In this document: piece by piece, positions 32,474-41,256 of the stretch
How positions within the stretch are numbered: the first letter of the stretch is position 1
Layout: every line of letters starts with the position of its first letter
Source: Planctomycetaceae bacterium
GTDB lineage: Bacteria; Planctomycetota; Phycisphaerae; SM23-33
Assembly: GCA_039680605.1 (NCBI GenBank)
Contig: JBDKTA010000025.1
Coordinates: forward strand, 1 to 64,000
Length of the DNA stretch: 64,000 bases
Direction of reading: 5' to 3'
Program-made: the position numbers and the translations under genes
The notes under the pieces: generated by a model
The model's database searches: none
The model's input: only the letters and a program-made list of their open reading frames with translations
Told to the model about the DNA's origin: nothing

Positions 32474-33784
32474 ATGTTCATCGGGTCCATCAATCGGTAC
32501 ATGCGGGCCGTGCTGGAGACGGCGGCGCAGCAGTGGCGCGGGCTGCCAGTATACGTCGCGTGCAGCGGCAACTTCACCGTCGAGCGCATCCTCGCGCGCT
32601 GCGGCGTCGGGGCGATCCACTCTAACGATGTGTCGATCTACTCCTGCGCCCTGGGCTGGCACCTGGCCGGCAGTGAGCAGGCATACAAGGTCAAGAATCA
32701 GGATTTCGCCTGGCTGGGAGAGTATCTGGCGCCGGGGCCGGCGACCATCGCCACGCTGCTGCTAACGGGGGAGATGCTCAAGGTCGGCAAGGATAACGCG
32801 TATGCCCAGCGGATGCGGGAGCAGTACCGGCGCCGCTGGCCGGAGCTTCATGCCACGACCGTCGAGCGGGTGACGAAGGCCCTGGCCGGGCTGCCCCTGG
32901 CGTCGTACTTCGCCGGCGACTGCCGGGAGTTTCTGGCAGCCGCAGATCGCGATGCAGTTTGCATCAGCTTTCCGCCCACGTACAAGGGCGGGTACGAGCG
33001 GCTGTTCAAAAAGCTCGACAGCGTCTTCGAGTGGTCCAAGCCCAGCTACCAGGTCTTCAGCCCCGAAGATTTCGAGCAGTTCAGCCAGAGCGTCCGCAGC
33101 TTCAAGCACTGGATGATCTCCAGCGACTCTGAGCAGCCCGCCCTGGCCGGCCAGCACGTCGCCACGGTCCAGACTTCCCTGCGTAGTAAGCCGGTGTTCA
33201 TGTACTGCGATTCCGCTCCTGCGCGCTACGCGGCCGCCCGTCAGCAGATCGGCCAGAACCCCTGGGCACCGCGGACCGACGAAGTGGTCGAGCCTATCCA
33301 GGTGGTGCAGATCGATGCCAAGACCATGAACGCCATCCGCAGCCTGTACCTCTCCCAGAGCATCATCGTCTGTGACGCCCCGCGCAACTATGCGGTGCTG
33401 TCGGACGGCAGGCTGCTGGGGGCATTCTCGTTTGCTCTGCCGCGGGGTCCGCTGCCGTGCGATCTGTATCTGCTGTCGGATTTTGCCGTGCGGCCCACGC
33501 CGCACAAGCGGCTGAGCAAGCTGATCCTGGCCTGTGCCGTCAGCAGCGAGGTCCGGGCCGATCTGGAGCAGTGGCTCTGCGGCCGCATCCGCACCATCGG
33601 CACCACGGCATTTACGCAACGGGCGGTCTCCATGAAATACCGTGGACTGTTCGAGGTCCATAATCGCAGCGAAGGGAAGGTCAATTACCTGGGCGCCGCC
33701 GGAAGGTGGTCCTTGCAGGAGGGTTTTGCATGGTGGAAAGCCAATCACAGCCAGTCGATAAGCACAGCGCCAGCTCCGCAGTAA
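32474..33784 (+). CDS. methyltransferase-fold/GNAT fusion, Mom-like DNA modification or antirestriction protein
   Basis: A 436-residue protein. The N-terminal half has a methyltransferase-like layout: YVACSGNFTVERILARCG as motif I, IHSNDVS, and ISFPPTYKGGYERL where DPPY-type catalytic motifs occur. It resembles proteins labelled antirestriction adenine methyltransferases. The C-terminal part (GRLLGAFSFALPRG, LYLLSDFAVRPTPHKRLSKLIL, FEVHNRSEGK) looks like a GNAT/Mom domain, which in phage Mu alters adenines to block restriction. A ParB-like gene overlaps its end by 55 bases. The chemistry is inferred. Confidence 0.62.
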   Translation: MFIGSINRYMRAVLETAAQQWRGLPVYVACSGNFTVERILARCGVGAIHSNDVSIYSCALGWHLAGSEQAYKVKNQDFAWLGEYLAPGPATIATLLLTGEMLKVGKDNAYAQRMREQYRRRWPELHATTVERVTKALAGLPLASYFAGDCREFLAAADRDAVCISFPPTYKGGYERLFKKLDSVFEWSKPSYQVFSPEDFEQFSQSVRSFKHWMISSDSEQPALAGQHVATVQTSLRSKPVFMYCDSAPARYAAARQQIGQNPWAPRTDEVVEPIQVVQIDAKTMNAIRSLYLSQSIIVCDAPRNYAVLSDGRLLGAFSFALPRGPLPCDLYLLSDFAVRPTPHKRLSKLILACAVSSEVRADLEQWLCGRIRTIGTTAFTQRAVSMKYRGLFEVHNRSEGKVNYLGAAGRWSLQEGFAWWKANHSQSISTAPAPQ

Positions 33785-34566
33785 ACGAGAAGCTGTCCGG
33801 CTCCAGCCTGCGCGTGGCGATGGTGCCCATCGCCGCCTGCGATCTGCTGGAAAAGAACGCCCGCTTCATGCGGGTCGAGCAGTACAAGCGGCTGGTGGAG
33901 AACATCCGCCGCGACGGCTGTTTGACCAGCGTGCCCTTCGCGATCCGCCGCGGGGAGCGCTACGCCATCCTCTCGGGCAACCACCGCGTCAAGGCCGCCC
34001 ACGAAGCCGGGCTGGCGGAGATCATGGTGCTCTACACGGATCGGGAACTCACGCGCGCCCAGCAAGTGGCCATTCAGCTTTCGCACAACGCCATCGCCGG
34101 CCAGGATGATCTGGCAATCCTGCGTGAGCTGTACGACGAGATTAACGATGTGGCGCTGATGGAATACTCGGGCCTCGACGACGTGGTCCTGGACCGGCTG
34201 AACCCGCCCAGCCTGGACCCGCTGTCAGAGAAGGGCCTGGAGTACCGGATCGTCTCGATTGCATTCCTGCCCGAGGAGGTCGAGCGAGCCGAGAGACTCT
34301 TCGCCAAGGTGCTGGAGCAAGCCACCGGCGACGTCACCTGGATCAACCGCTATGCAGATTATGACCGGATGCTGGATGCCCTCACCGCCGCCAAGGAACA
34401 GGCTGGGATCAAGAACACCGCGACGGCATTCGGGCTGCTGCTAGATCTGGCGGACAAGCACCTGCAGGACATTCCGTTCGGCACAGGAGAAGGTCAAGCC
34501 TTAGATGAAGGTGTCGTAGGCGCAGTTGACGTCGATCTCATGCTCCCCTCCAAGACTGTCGCGTAA
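33730..34566 (+). CDS. ParB-like nuclease-domain protein
   Basis: A 278-residue protein. The N-terminal ParB/sulfiredoxin-like domain is clear: VEQYKRLVENIRRDGCLTSVPFAIRR and YAILSGNHRVKAAHEAG (about residues 55-105). A helical region follows (LTRAQQVAIQLSHNAIAGQDD). ParB-like CTPase proteins near phage DNA-modification genes are thought to act in modification targeting or packaging. GGAGG precedes ATG 33730. Its 3' end converges on, and overlaps, a minus-strand cargo gene. Confidence 0.78.
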   Translation: MVESQSQPVDKHSASSAVNEKLSGSSLRVAMVPIAACDLLEKNARFMRVEQYKRLVENIRRDGCLTSVPFAIRRGERYAILSGNHRVKAAHEAGLAEIMVLYTDRELTRAQQVAIQLSHNAIAGQDDLAILRELYDEINDVALMEYSGLDDVVLDRLNPPSLDPLSEKGLEYRIVSIAFLPEEVERAERLFAKVLEQATGDVTWINRYADYDRMLDALTAAKEQAGIKNTATAFGLLLDLADKHLQDIPFGTGEGQALDEGVVGAVDVDLMLPSKTVA

Positions 34567-35100
34567 GACGAATTGGATCGGGCGCTCTTTATGTGAGCAC
34601 TTACCAGAGATCAATGGTGTCGGAATGACGATTGTGGTGCTGCCACCGTGCCCTTCTAACGTGACTGGTAACTGCTTAAGCAACGAAATGCATTGCTTGG
34701 ATCCATTATCAGCCTTTACGAAAAGATCCTGCAGAGTCAAAGGCTGGGCCCCTTCCTTCGCGCAGACAAGGTTGACAGATTCCAGAAACAAACCGCGATC
34801 CGTCTTCTGGCGGGTCTTACGAATTGTTATTTTCAGACCTCCCTTTTCCATTGTTTGTTGATCGCGCTGTATCTGTCGATGGAACTCCATAAACTTGTCA
34901 AGTTGGTTCACCTCAAATGCTTCCTGACGATCCTGCAACTGCCTCTCGAACTCTTGCTGGGCTGCAAGTTGTTGCTGCCGGAAGACATTCTGCCTTCTGT
35001 CCTGCTTATACACTTTGCACAAAGCCCATGCTGCCACTACAGCCGAGACAACAGTAGCACCCGCGCGAACATTCTCTGCCAACGACCATTCAGCGAGCAT
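34501..35100 (-). CDS. membrane-anchored coiled-coil cargo protein
   Basis: A 199-residue protein with one N-terminal membrane helix (GATVVSAVVAAWALCKVY, about residues 13-30). A Gln/Arg-rich coiled coil follows (VFRQQQLAAQQEFERQLQDR), then a beta-rich C-terminal domain. GGGAGG precedes ATG 35100. Low GC and orientation mark it as inserted cargo between ParB-like and terminase genes. It could be a sensor or superinfection-exclusion protein, but nothing proves that. Confidence 0.6.
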   Translation of the reverse strand: MLAEWSLAENVRAGATVVSAVVAAWALCKVYKQDRRQNVFRQQQLAAQQEFERQLQDRQEAFEVNQLDKFMEFHRQIQRDQQTMEKGGLKITIRKTRQKTDRGLFLESVNLVCAKEGAQPLTLQDLFVKADNGSKQCISLLKQLPVTLEGHGGSTTIVIPTPLISGKCSHKERPIQFVLRDSLGGEHEIDVNCAYDTFI

Positions 35101-35199
35101 GGCGGCCTCCCAGCAATTCCGATCAGATCCCAAGCTTGACAAGCCAAGACAATAAACAGCATGAGCTTTTCGCACCAACGAGACTCATCAGCTTACCAT

Positions 35200-37251
35200 A
35201 TGGCCAAGGACCGCGCCAAGGCGCGCTCGGCGGCGATCACACTGGCTGGGCAGGATATTGCCCCGATCCCGTCCCCCAAAGATGCCCGGCGCCGGGCGCG
35301 AGCGGATCGGGACTTCAAGTTCTTCTGCGAGACGTACTTTCCACACATCTTCACGTTGGCGTGGAGCCAGGACCACCTGCGCGTGATCGGTAAGATCGAG
35401 CGCGTGGTGCGATATCGTGAGACGCTGGCCGTGGCCATGCCTCGCGGTAGCGGCAAAACTTCCCTATGCCTGGTGGCAGTGATTTGGGCGATCCTCTCGG
35501 GCCAGCACGAGTTCGTATACCTAATCGCCAGCGCCCAGGAGGCAGCACTGTCGATGCTGGCCAATATCAAGAGCCACCTGGTAGGCAACGAACTTCTCCT
35601 GGCGGACTATCCCGAGGCTGTCTATCCCATCCGGATGCTGGAGGGCGAGGCCCGCCGTTGCACCGGCCAGCGGTACTACGGCGTGCCTACGCGCACCGGC
35701 TGGGGGATCGACGAGATCATCATGCCCACGATCCCCGGCAGCCGCTGCAGCGGATCGATCATTCGCGTCAGTGGTATCACGGGCAACATCCGCGGGGCCC
35801 TGCACGTGCGATCCGACGGAACGCAGGTGCGCCCGGGTCTGGTGGTCTGCGATGACCCCCAGACGGACCAGTCAGCCAACTCGATGCTCCAGACCCACGA
35901 GCGGCTGTCTATCGTCAATGGCGCCGTCAAGGGCCTGGCCGGACCTGGCCAGCGCACGGCCATCATCATTCCTTGTACGGTTATCCAGGGCGGCGACATG
36001 GCGGATCAGCTTCTTGATCGTCAGCTCAACCCGTCCTGGCACGGGGAACGCACGCGGCTGCTGTACAGCTTTCCGGCCAGCGATGCTCTGTGGAACGAAT
36101 ACGCCCGCATCCGCCACGAGAGCCTGCGCTCCGATGGCGACGGCCACGAGAGCACCGAGTTCTACGACGCCCACCGCCAAGCGATGGACGAAGGCGCCGT
36201 GGCGGCCTGGCCGGCGCGGTATCTGGCCAGCCGTGGCGAGATCAGCGCCATCCAGCACGCCATGAACCTCAAGCTGGACAATGAGCGGGCGTTCTACGCC
36301 GAATACCAGAACGATCCGCTGCGGCCCAGCGAACTGCGCAAGGATCTGCTGACGGTGGCGATGGTGTGCCAGAAGACCAACGGGCGGGCGCGCAGCGAGG
36401 TCCCTCTGGCGGCCACGAAGCTGACGATGTTCATCGACGTGCACAACAAGCTGCTGTACTACTGCGTCTGCGCCTGGGGCGAGGATTACACCGGGTATGT
36501 GGTGGACTATGGCACCTTCCCCGAGCAGACCGAGCGGCATTTCGCCCTGGAGACGTCCAAGCGCACCCTGGGGCGGGCGTTTCCGGGGGCAGGGCCGGAT
36601 GGGGCGATCCAGGCGGGGCTGGAGAAGTTGGTGACGACGTATCTGGCCAGAGACTTTCGCCGCGGGGCCGGCATTATGCGGATTGACCGGCTGGTGGTGG
36701 ACATGGGGTACAAGCCGGGGCTGGTGGCGGCCGTCAAGCATAAGGCCGGCGGCGCCACGATGATGCTGTACAAGGGCGTGGGCATCCGGGCTGGGCACAA
36801 GCCCATGAGCAGCTACCGCCGCCGGCCGGGCGAGATCCACGGGCACTACTGGTACGTGCCCAGCGTGGCCAAGACCACCGAGTTCCCGCACGTAGCGGCG
36901 GATGTGAACTACTGGAAGACCTTCACGCACAACGCCCTGGCCGCCGCCGCGGGCGACCCCGGCAGCCTGACCATCTTCGGCGAAGCCTCAGAATCGCACA
37001 GCCGTAACATCCAGCACGAACTGTTCGCCCAGCACATCGCCGCCAGCGAGACCTGGACAGAGACCCAGGGCCACGGCCGCTTCGTGCACGAATGGTCGCT
37101 GCTGCCCAGCAAGCCGGACAACCACTGGTTAGACTGCCTGGCCGGCTGTGCCGTCGCAGCGAGCATGGCCGGAATACACGCCCCAGGACAGCAGGCAACC
37201 CCCGGCCGCCAGCGAAGACGATACACCCAGCAAGACCTCAGGAGGCGATGA
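35200..37251 (+). CDS. phage terminase large subunit
   Basis: A 683-residue (or 696 from ATG 35161) DNA-packaging motor. The ATPase has Walker A AMPRGSGKTS (about residue 80), adenine-region YLIASAQEAAL and Walker B LVVCDDPQTD. The C-terminal nuclease half has acidic residues in LTMFIDVHNK, RLVVDMGYKPG and NHWLDCLAG. It cuts and pumps phage DNA into procapsids. Neither start has a good ribosome-binding site. A small zinc-ribbon gene follows after one base. Confidence 0.9.
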   Translation: MAKDRAKARSAAITLAGQDIAPIPSPKDARRRARADRDFKFFCETYFPHIFTLAWSQDHLRVIGKIERVVRYRETLAVAMPRGSGKTSLCLVAVIWAILSGQHEFVYLIASAQEAALSMLANIKSHLVGNELLLADYPEAVYPIRMLEGEARRCTGQRYYGVPTRTGWGIDEIIMPTIPGSRCSGSIIRVSGITGNIRGALHVRSDGTQVRPGLVVCDDPQTDQSANSMLQTHERLSIVNGAVKGLAGPGQRTAIIIPCTVIQGGDMADQLLDRQLNPSWHGERTRLLYSFPASDALWNEYARIRHESLRSDGDGHESTEFYDAHRQAMDEGAVAAWPARYLASRGEISAIQHAMNLKLDNERAFYAEYQNDPLRPSELRKDLLTVAMVCQKTNGRARSEVPLAATKLTMFIDVHNKLLYYCVCAWGEDYTGYVVDYGTFPEQTERHFALETSKRTLGRAFPGAGPDGAIQAGLEKLVTTYLARDFRRGAGIMRIDRLVVDMGYKPGLVAAVKHKAGGATMMLYKGVGIRAGHKPMSSYRRRPGEIHGHYWYVPSVAKTTEFPHVAADVNYWKTFTHNALAAAAGDPGSLTIFGEASESHSRNIQHELFAQHIAASETWTETQGHGRFVHEWSLLPSKPDNHWLDCLAGCAVAASMAGIHAPGQQATPGRQRRRYTQQDLRRR

Positions 37252-37252
37252 C

Positions 37253-37447
37253 ATGGACGCAACTCAGGCCAAACCCGCCGATAGCCGAAAGAAGCTCCCC
37301 CAGTCTGATAATCGCGGCCTGGAGTGCCGTCATTGCGGCTGTAAGCACTTCCGTGTCGTCTACACTCGTCCCACCTGGGGTAATCGTATTATACGGCGAC
37401 GCGAATGCCGCCAGTGCAGACGACGGATGACTACATGGGAATCTTAA
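37253..37447 (+). CDS. small NrdR-like zinc-ribbon protein
   Basis: A 64-residue protein with ECRHCGCKHFRVVYTRP and RRRECRQCRRRMTTWE, the zinc-ribbon half of NrdR-type regulators without the ATP-cone. It may bind DNA or RNA as a late-gene regulator. It is coupled to the terminase gene, with AGGAGG upstream of the ATG. Confidence 0.72.
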   Translation: MDATQAKPADSRKKLPQSDNRGLECRHCGCKHFRVVYTRPTWGNRIIRRRECRQCRRRMTTWES

Positions 37448-37449
37448 CA

Positions 37450-39069
37450 TCACAACCGTGCAACGCCTATTCTTTGCATCAGATCCTTGACCTCTTTTAT
37501 AAGGGCCTCTGGCGGATTCTCACTAGCGGCAACTGCGATAATTCTCTCGACTGGAACCAAAAGCGCATATAGCTTTTTTGAACGGAAAGCCTCCGCTATC
37601 CTGCTCCAGTTCTCTATGAGGTTCTCAGCCGTCACAAATACACAAGTATTGCATACTTGCTCATTCTTCTTGAGAACAGCACTATACCTGTCTGCGTCTC
37701 TAGTTTCGATAGAAGTCATTATTGGCACGAACAAAACCCTTGCACGTACACCGCGTGTTTTTAAGATACGTATGTCGTGTTCAACCCAAAAGTGACTACC
37801 TAACTTACACTCCTGAAGCGATAAGCCCGGGAGAAGTGATATCGCCTTTATGGCGATGTCACATATTTCTGTTGTGGAAGTTACTCTAGTGGGAGAAATA
37901 CGTTTCAGAGCATTTACTTCAATATACATCTTCAATAGCATTTCTTCGACGCGATGCAGTCCCTCAACTGCCTCCACAAAACGATCTATGGTCGCTGGAT
38001 TGCTGCTAACATGAGTATTCAAGTATGTCTCAATGTTGTTTAGTATTTTAAGGAAGTCGGAAAGGCGCAACTTGTTTCGAACCAGATCCTGACAAATGGA
38101 TCCGATCCTAGAGTAATGTTCCAAGTACTCGGGCGTCTTCCTATCCAGGTGCCCAACAAGATGCACCAGATTTCTAAAGGGAGCCATATGACCGCACCCC
38201 ATCCAGGCACCATAGTAAGCCAAAATAGCCGAAGATGAATGGTGGACACATTCACGGGCAGCATATAAAGATGCGGCGATGTCCCTTTGCCTGTACTCGC
38301 GAACGTCGCGTGCATGCACGGCAGCCTTACTGTGATCATAGAGTACTGCCTCGTATTCAAAGACTTTTTGAATCAACCATGGATGAGGCGGCTGCAACGC
38401 CAGTTCTTTCACCAGCAAGAGAAGCGCGTCATAGTGGATGCGATACAGATGAAGTCCTTCAACGGCAGACATGATTGAAGCGGCTATCTGTGTCTCCTCA
38501 TTGTTGGGGAGGAATGGTGCGAACCGGGCAAAACCGGTTTGTGGAAGAATCAAGTCAATCATGTCATGAAGAAGCTTACTTCGGACATATTCGGAGTCAA
38601 AAACAGTAATGCAACCATCTGGATAAATGACCTCAACATGGTAAGTGCAGTTGGCATACGTTCTTACATAGCTGTCGCCCCATACCTGTGTCTTTTGTTT
38701 GTCGTACTCATCTGATTCGAGTTTGTGAAGAACTGCCGAAACTGCCTTTCTGATATCGCTAGTCGTAAGTAACGTCTGGTTTGAACGAATCAGGTCTGAA
38801 CGTAGCACGTCGAGTACATCCATCGCAACAGCAACAGGAATATCTAGCTTGACTAGAGAGGAAATGAGCCGTTCACAGGAAAACGGCCGATTCTGATCAG
38901 AAGTTTGGGGTGAATCAGGAAACATGGCGTTAATCTCATCGTCAATGGCAGCAAACTTGTTGCGCATTGCCACCCAAAGCTCTTTGAGATGAGCAGCCGA
39001 AGGGACTTGACCCTGAATATTTATGTCCCGGCCAGCTTTTAAGTTGTTATTGCCCTTGATGTCATCCAT
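37450..39069 (-). CDS. large tag-bearing cargo protein, possible ATP-cone-like domain
   Basis: A 539-residue protein of no recognised family. It opens with IKGNNNLKAGRDINIQG (residues 4-20), sharing a G-N-x-N-x-x-A-G-R-D-I tag with the membrane protein encoded just upstream. Residues 63-118 (FSCERLISSLVKLDI; TTSDIRKAVSAVLHKL) resemble an ATP-cone nucleotide sensor. The middle is helical, and the end (VRARVLFVPIMTS; NTCVFVTAENLIENWSRIAEAF) looks alpha/beta. Clearly lower GC than the phage. Start 39069 overlaps the upstream gene by eight bases. A defence or exclusion effector is suspected. Confidence 0.6.
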   Translation of the reverse strand: MDDIKGNNNLKAGRDINIQGQVPSAAHLKELWVAMRNKFAAIDDEINAMFPDSPQTSDQNRPFSCERLISSLVKLDIPVAVAMDVLDVLRSDLIRSNQTLLTTSDIRKAVSAVLHKLESDEYDKQKTQVWGDSYVRTYANCTYHVEVIYPDGCITVFDSEYVRSKLLHDMIDLILPQTGFARFAPFLPNNEETQIAASIMSAVEGLHLYRIHYDALLLLVKELALQPPHPWLIQKVFEYEAVLYDHSKAAVHARDVREYRQRDIAASLYAARECVHHSSSAILAYYGAWMGCGHMAPFRNLVHLVGHLDRKTPEYLEHYSRIGSICQDLVRNKLRLSDFLKILNNIETYLNTHVSSNPATIDRFVEAVEGLHRVEEMLLKMYIEVNALKRISPTRVTSTTEICDIAIKAISLLPGLSLQECKLGSHFWVEHDIRILKTRGVRARVLFVPIMTSIETRDADRYSAVLKKNEQVCNTCVFVTAENLIENWSRIAEAFRSKKLYALLVPVERIIAVAASENPPEALIKEVKDLMQRIGVARL

Positions 39070-39220
39070 CCCTAGCTCCGATATCGCGCCCGGCAAAAAC
39101 GTTCCTGTTACCTGTTACATTCGAAGTGTTCTTGATTTTGAGAACTTGTGATGCGACGAAGAGTGAGACCAGCAGGGACGCTATTGAGCAAGCTCCCGCG
39201 ATGACAAAGAACGTGTCCAT
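39062..39220 (-). CDS. small tag-bearing membrane protein
   Basis: A 52-residue protein: a membrane helix (FFVIAGACSIASLLVSLFVA, about residues 4-23), a basic stretch, then VTGNRNVFAGRDIG, the same tag that starts the downstream 539-residue protein. AAAGGG lies before ATG 39220; an in-frame ATG at 39313 lacks such a site. The eight-base overlap indicates translational coupling. The tag could be a pairing element recruiting the large protein to the membrane. Confidence 0.6.
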   Translation of the reverse strand: MDTFFVIAGACSIASLLVSLFVASQVLKIKNTSNVTGNRNVFAGRDIGARDG

Positions 39221-39431
39221 GAAAAGCCCTTTCAGAAGAGGTTGAAGAGACTCAATCACGATTATAGGGTATTGGCTGAAAGTTCGCTCGTCAAGCACCT
39301 TTCCTATGTCCATGGGTGTAACTATCTGCTCGAAAATCAGTTTTCCCTTTCTTCGGCTGTTGAATTGCGGGCAATAGCTCTTTAGAAAGTGGATGATTTC
39401 TCGAACAGATGGAAGGCAAAGAGTGGTCCGT

Positions 39432-39632
39432 ATGTCAGATGAACTAACGATCGCAATCGAACAGAGCGCTCAGGGCCCCAAGCAGGCCAGCGTCGATGGC
39501 GTCAGCACACAGCAGCACTCGCTGATCGAGCAGATCGAGGCGGACAAGTACCTGGCTGGCAAGGAAGCGGCGTCGCGTAATCCTGCCAAGGCCTTCACGC
39601 GGGTCAAGATTGTCCCGCCTGGGACGGTGTAA
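39432..39632 (+). CDS. gpW-position head-tail joining-like small protein
   Basis: A 66-residue helical protein (TIAIEQSAQGPKQASVDG; HSLIEQIEADKYLAGKEAA) ending RVKIVPPGTV. It lies between terminase and portal, the place of gpW in lambda-like phages, and ends one base before the portal start. Assignment rests on size and position. Confidence 0.55.
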   Translation: MSDELTIAIEQSAQGPKQASVDGVSTQQHSLIEQIEADKYLAGKEAASRNPAKAFTRVKIVPPGTV

Positions 39633-39633
39633 C

Positions 39634-41049
39634 ATGGTCGCATGGCCCTGGACAAAACGTGTCAGTTCCCGCGTGCGGACGGCCGTTCGGGTCATCCGCG
39701 CCAAGTTTGATTCGGCGCAGACCACGCCGGATAATCGTCGCCACTGGGCCAACGCCGATGGCCTTTCAGCGGACACTGCCGCCAATCCCCAGGTACGGCG
39801 GATCGTCCGCAACCGCTCCCGCTACGAGGTCGCGAACAACTCCTACGCCCGCGGGATCGTGCTGACTTTGGCCAATGACGTCATCGGCACGGGGCCGCGG
39901 CTGCAGATGCTGCTGGATAGTGCCGACTCCAATCGCACCATCGAGCAGGAGTTTGCGGCGTGGGCACGCGCCATCGGCCTGCCCGAGAAGCTGCGCACCA
40001 TGCGGATGGCCCGGGCGCAGGATGGGGAGAGCTTTGCGATCCTGTCCAGCAATGAAGGCCTGGATGGGCCGGTGAAGTTGGACCTGCGGCTGATTGAGGC
40101 CGATCAGGTGACCGCGGCCATGTCGCAGCCGGTGCCGGGAAGCGTCGATGGGATTATGTTCGATGTCTACGGCAACCCCAGCGAATATCTGGTGCTCAAG
40201 GCGCACCCGGGCGGCGGGACTGTATCCTCTGGCGCCGAATGCGACCGCGTGGCAGCGGCCTCCATGATCCACTGGTTCCGCGCGGATCGGCCCGGCCAGA
40301 GCCGCGGCCTACCGGACATCCTGCCGGCGCTGCCGCTCTTCGCACAACTTCGAAGATACACCCTGGCGGTGATTGCCGCGGCCGAGAGTGCAGCCAATAT
40401 TGCCATCTTCATGAAGACCAACGCTCCGGCCGGCGGGGAAGCCGCCGAGGTTGAGCCCATGTCGGAGATGGAGTTCTCGCCCAACATGGCGGTCTTTGGT
40501 CCGGAGGGCTGGGAGCCTTCGCAGATCCGGGCAGAACAGCCCACCACCACCTACGATATGTTCAAGCGGGAGATCCTCAACGAGATCGCCCGCTGCCTGA
40601 ACATGCCCTACAACATCGCCGCGTGCAACAGCAGCGGGTACAACTATTCGTCGGGGCGCCTTGATCACCAGACGTACTACAAATCCATCCGCGTGGACCA
40701 GGCCCATTGCGAAGCCGTCGTCCTGGATCACATTCTTAGCGCCTGGCTCGCGGAAGCGGTGAAGGTCTTTGGTCTGGGGGATCTGTCGGACACCTCGCAC
40801 CAGTGGTTCTGGGATGGCCATGAGCATGTGGATCCCGCCAAGGAGGCAACCGCTCAGGCCCAGCGTCTGGAGAGCAACACCACCACCCTCGCCAGCGAGT
40901 ATGCCAAGCAGGGCAAAGACTGGGAAACCGAGCTTCGCCAGCGTGCCAAGGAAGTGGCGATGATGAAGGAACTGGGGCTGACGGTGGTCCAGACTGCGCC
41001 TAAACCCACTCCGGTGGATGAAGAACAGCAGCAAGAAGAGGCGGCGTAG
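39634..41049 (+). CDS. phage portal protein (lambda family)
   Basis: A 471-residue portal protein that forms the dodecameric DNA gate of the capsid. It shows family features: NNSYARGIVLTLANDVIGTGPRLQ, IHWFRADRPGQSRGLPDILPAL, and the loop/stem region EIARCLNMPYNIAACNSSGYNYSSGRLD. An acidic Gln/Glu-rich tail ends it. It follows the gpW-like gene and precedes the fused protease-capsid gene. Confidence 0.9.
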   Translation: MVAWPWTKRVSSRVRTAVRVIRAKFDSAQTTPDNRRHWANADGLSADTAANPQVRRIVRNRSRYEVANNSYARGIVLTLANDVIGTGPRLQMLLDSADSNRTIEQEFAAWARAIGLPEKLRTMRMARAQDGESFAILSSNEGLDGPVKLDLRLIEADQVTAAMSQPVPGSVDGIMFDVYGNPSEYLVLKAHPGGGTVSSGAECDRVAAASMIHWFRADRPGQSRGLPDILPALPLFAQLRRYTLAVIAAAESAANIAIFMKTNAPAGGEAAEVEPMSEMEFSPNMAVFGPEGWEPSQIRAEQPTTTYDMFKREILNEIARCLNMPYNIAACNSSGYNYSSGRLDHQTYYKSIRVDQAHCEAVVLDHILSAWLAEAVKVFGLGDLSDTSHQWFWDGHEHVDPAKEATAQAQRLESNTTTLASEYAKQGKDWETELRQRAKEVAMMKELGLTVVQTAPKPTPVDEEQQQEEAA

Positions 41050-41170
41050 TCTATATGCGTAACGATCTGCAGGCTGTGGGCATTTGCCGCTTGCAGTATT
41101 CCAGAGTGGGTGTAATTTTGCGAAAGACAACCTGACCGGGCGGCGCGGCGACTGATCCTCGCTGCGGATG

Positions 41171-41224
41171 CCAAGAGAACCAAGGCCGTGTGGGGCCACA
41201 CACTCACGCGGCCTTTTCTCTTGG
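41171..41224 (+). terminator. long hairpin between portal and capsid genes
   Basis: CCAAGAGAA/TTCTCTTGG (outer) and AAGGCCG/CGGCCTT (inner) form a 54-base inverted repeat. The inner stem is followed by TTTTCTC, so partial termination or attenuation before the highly expressed capsid gene is possible. It may instead be an RNA-processing or stability element. Confidence 0.55.
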
Positions 41225-41256
41225 TCGCCTGGGCAGGCTGCCAGAAAGAGTCAAGG

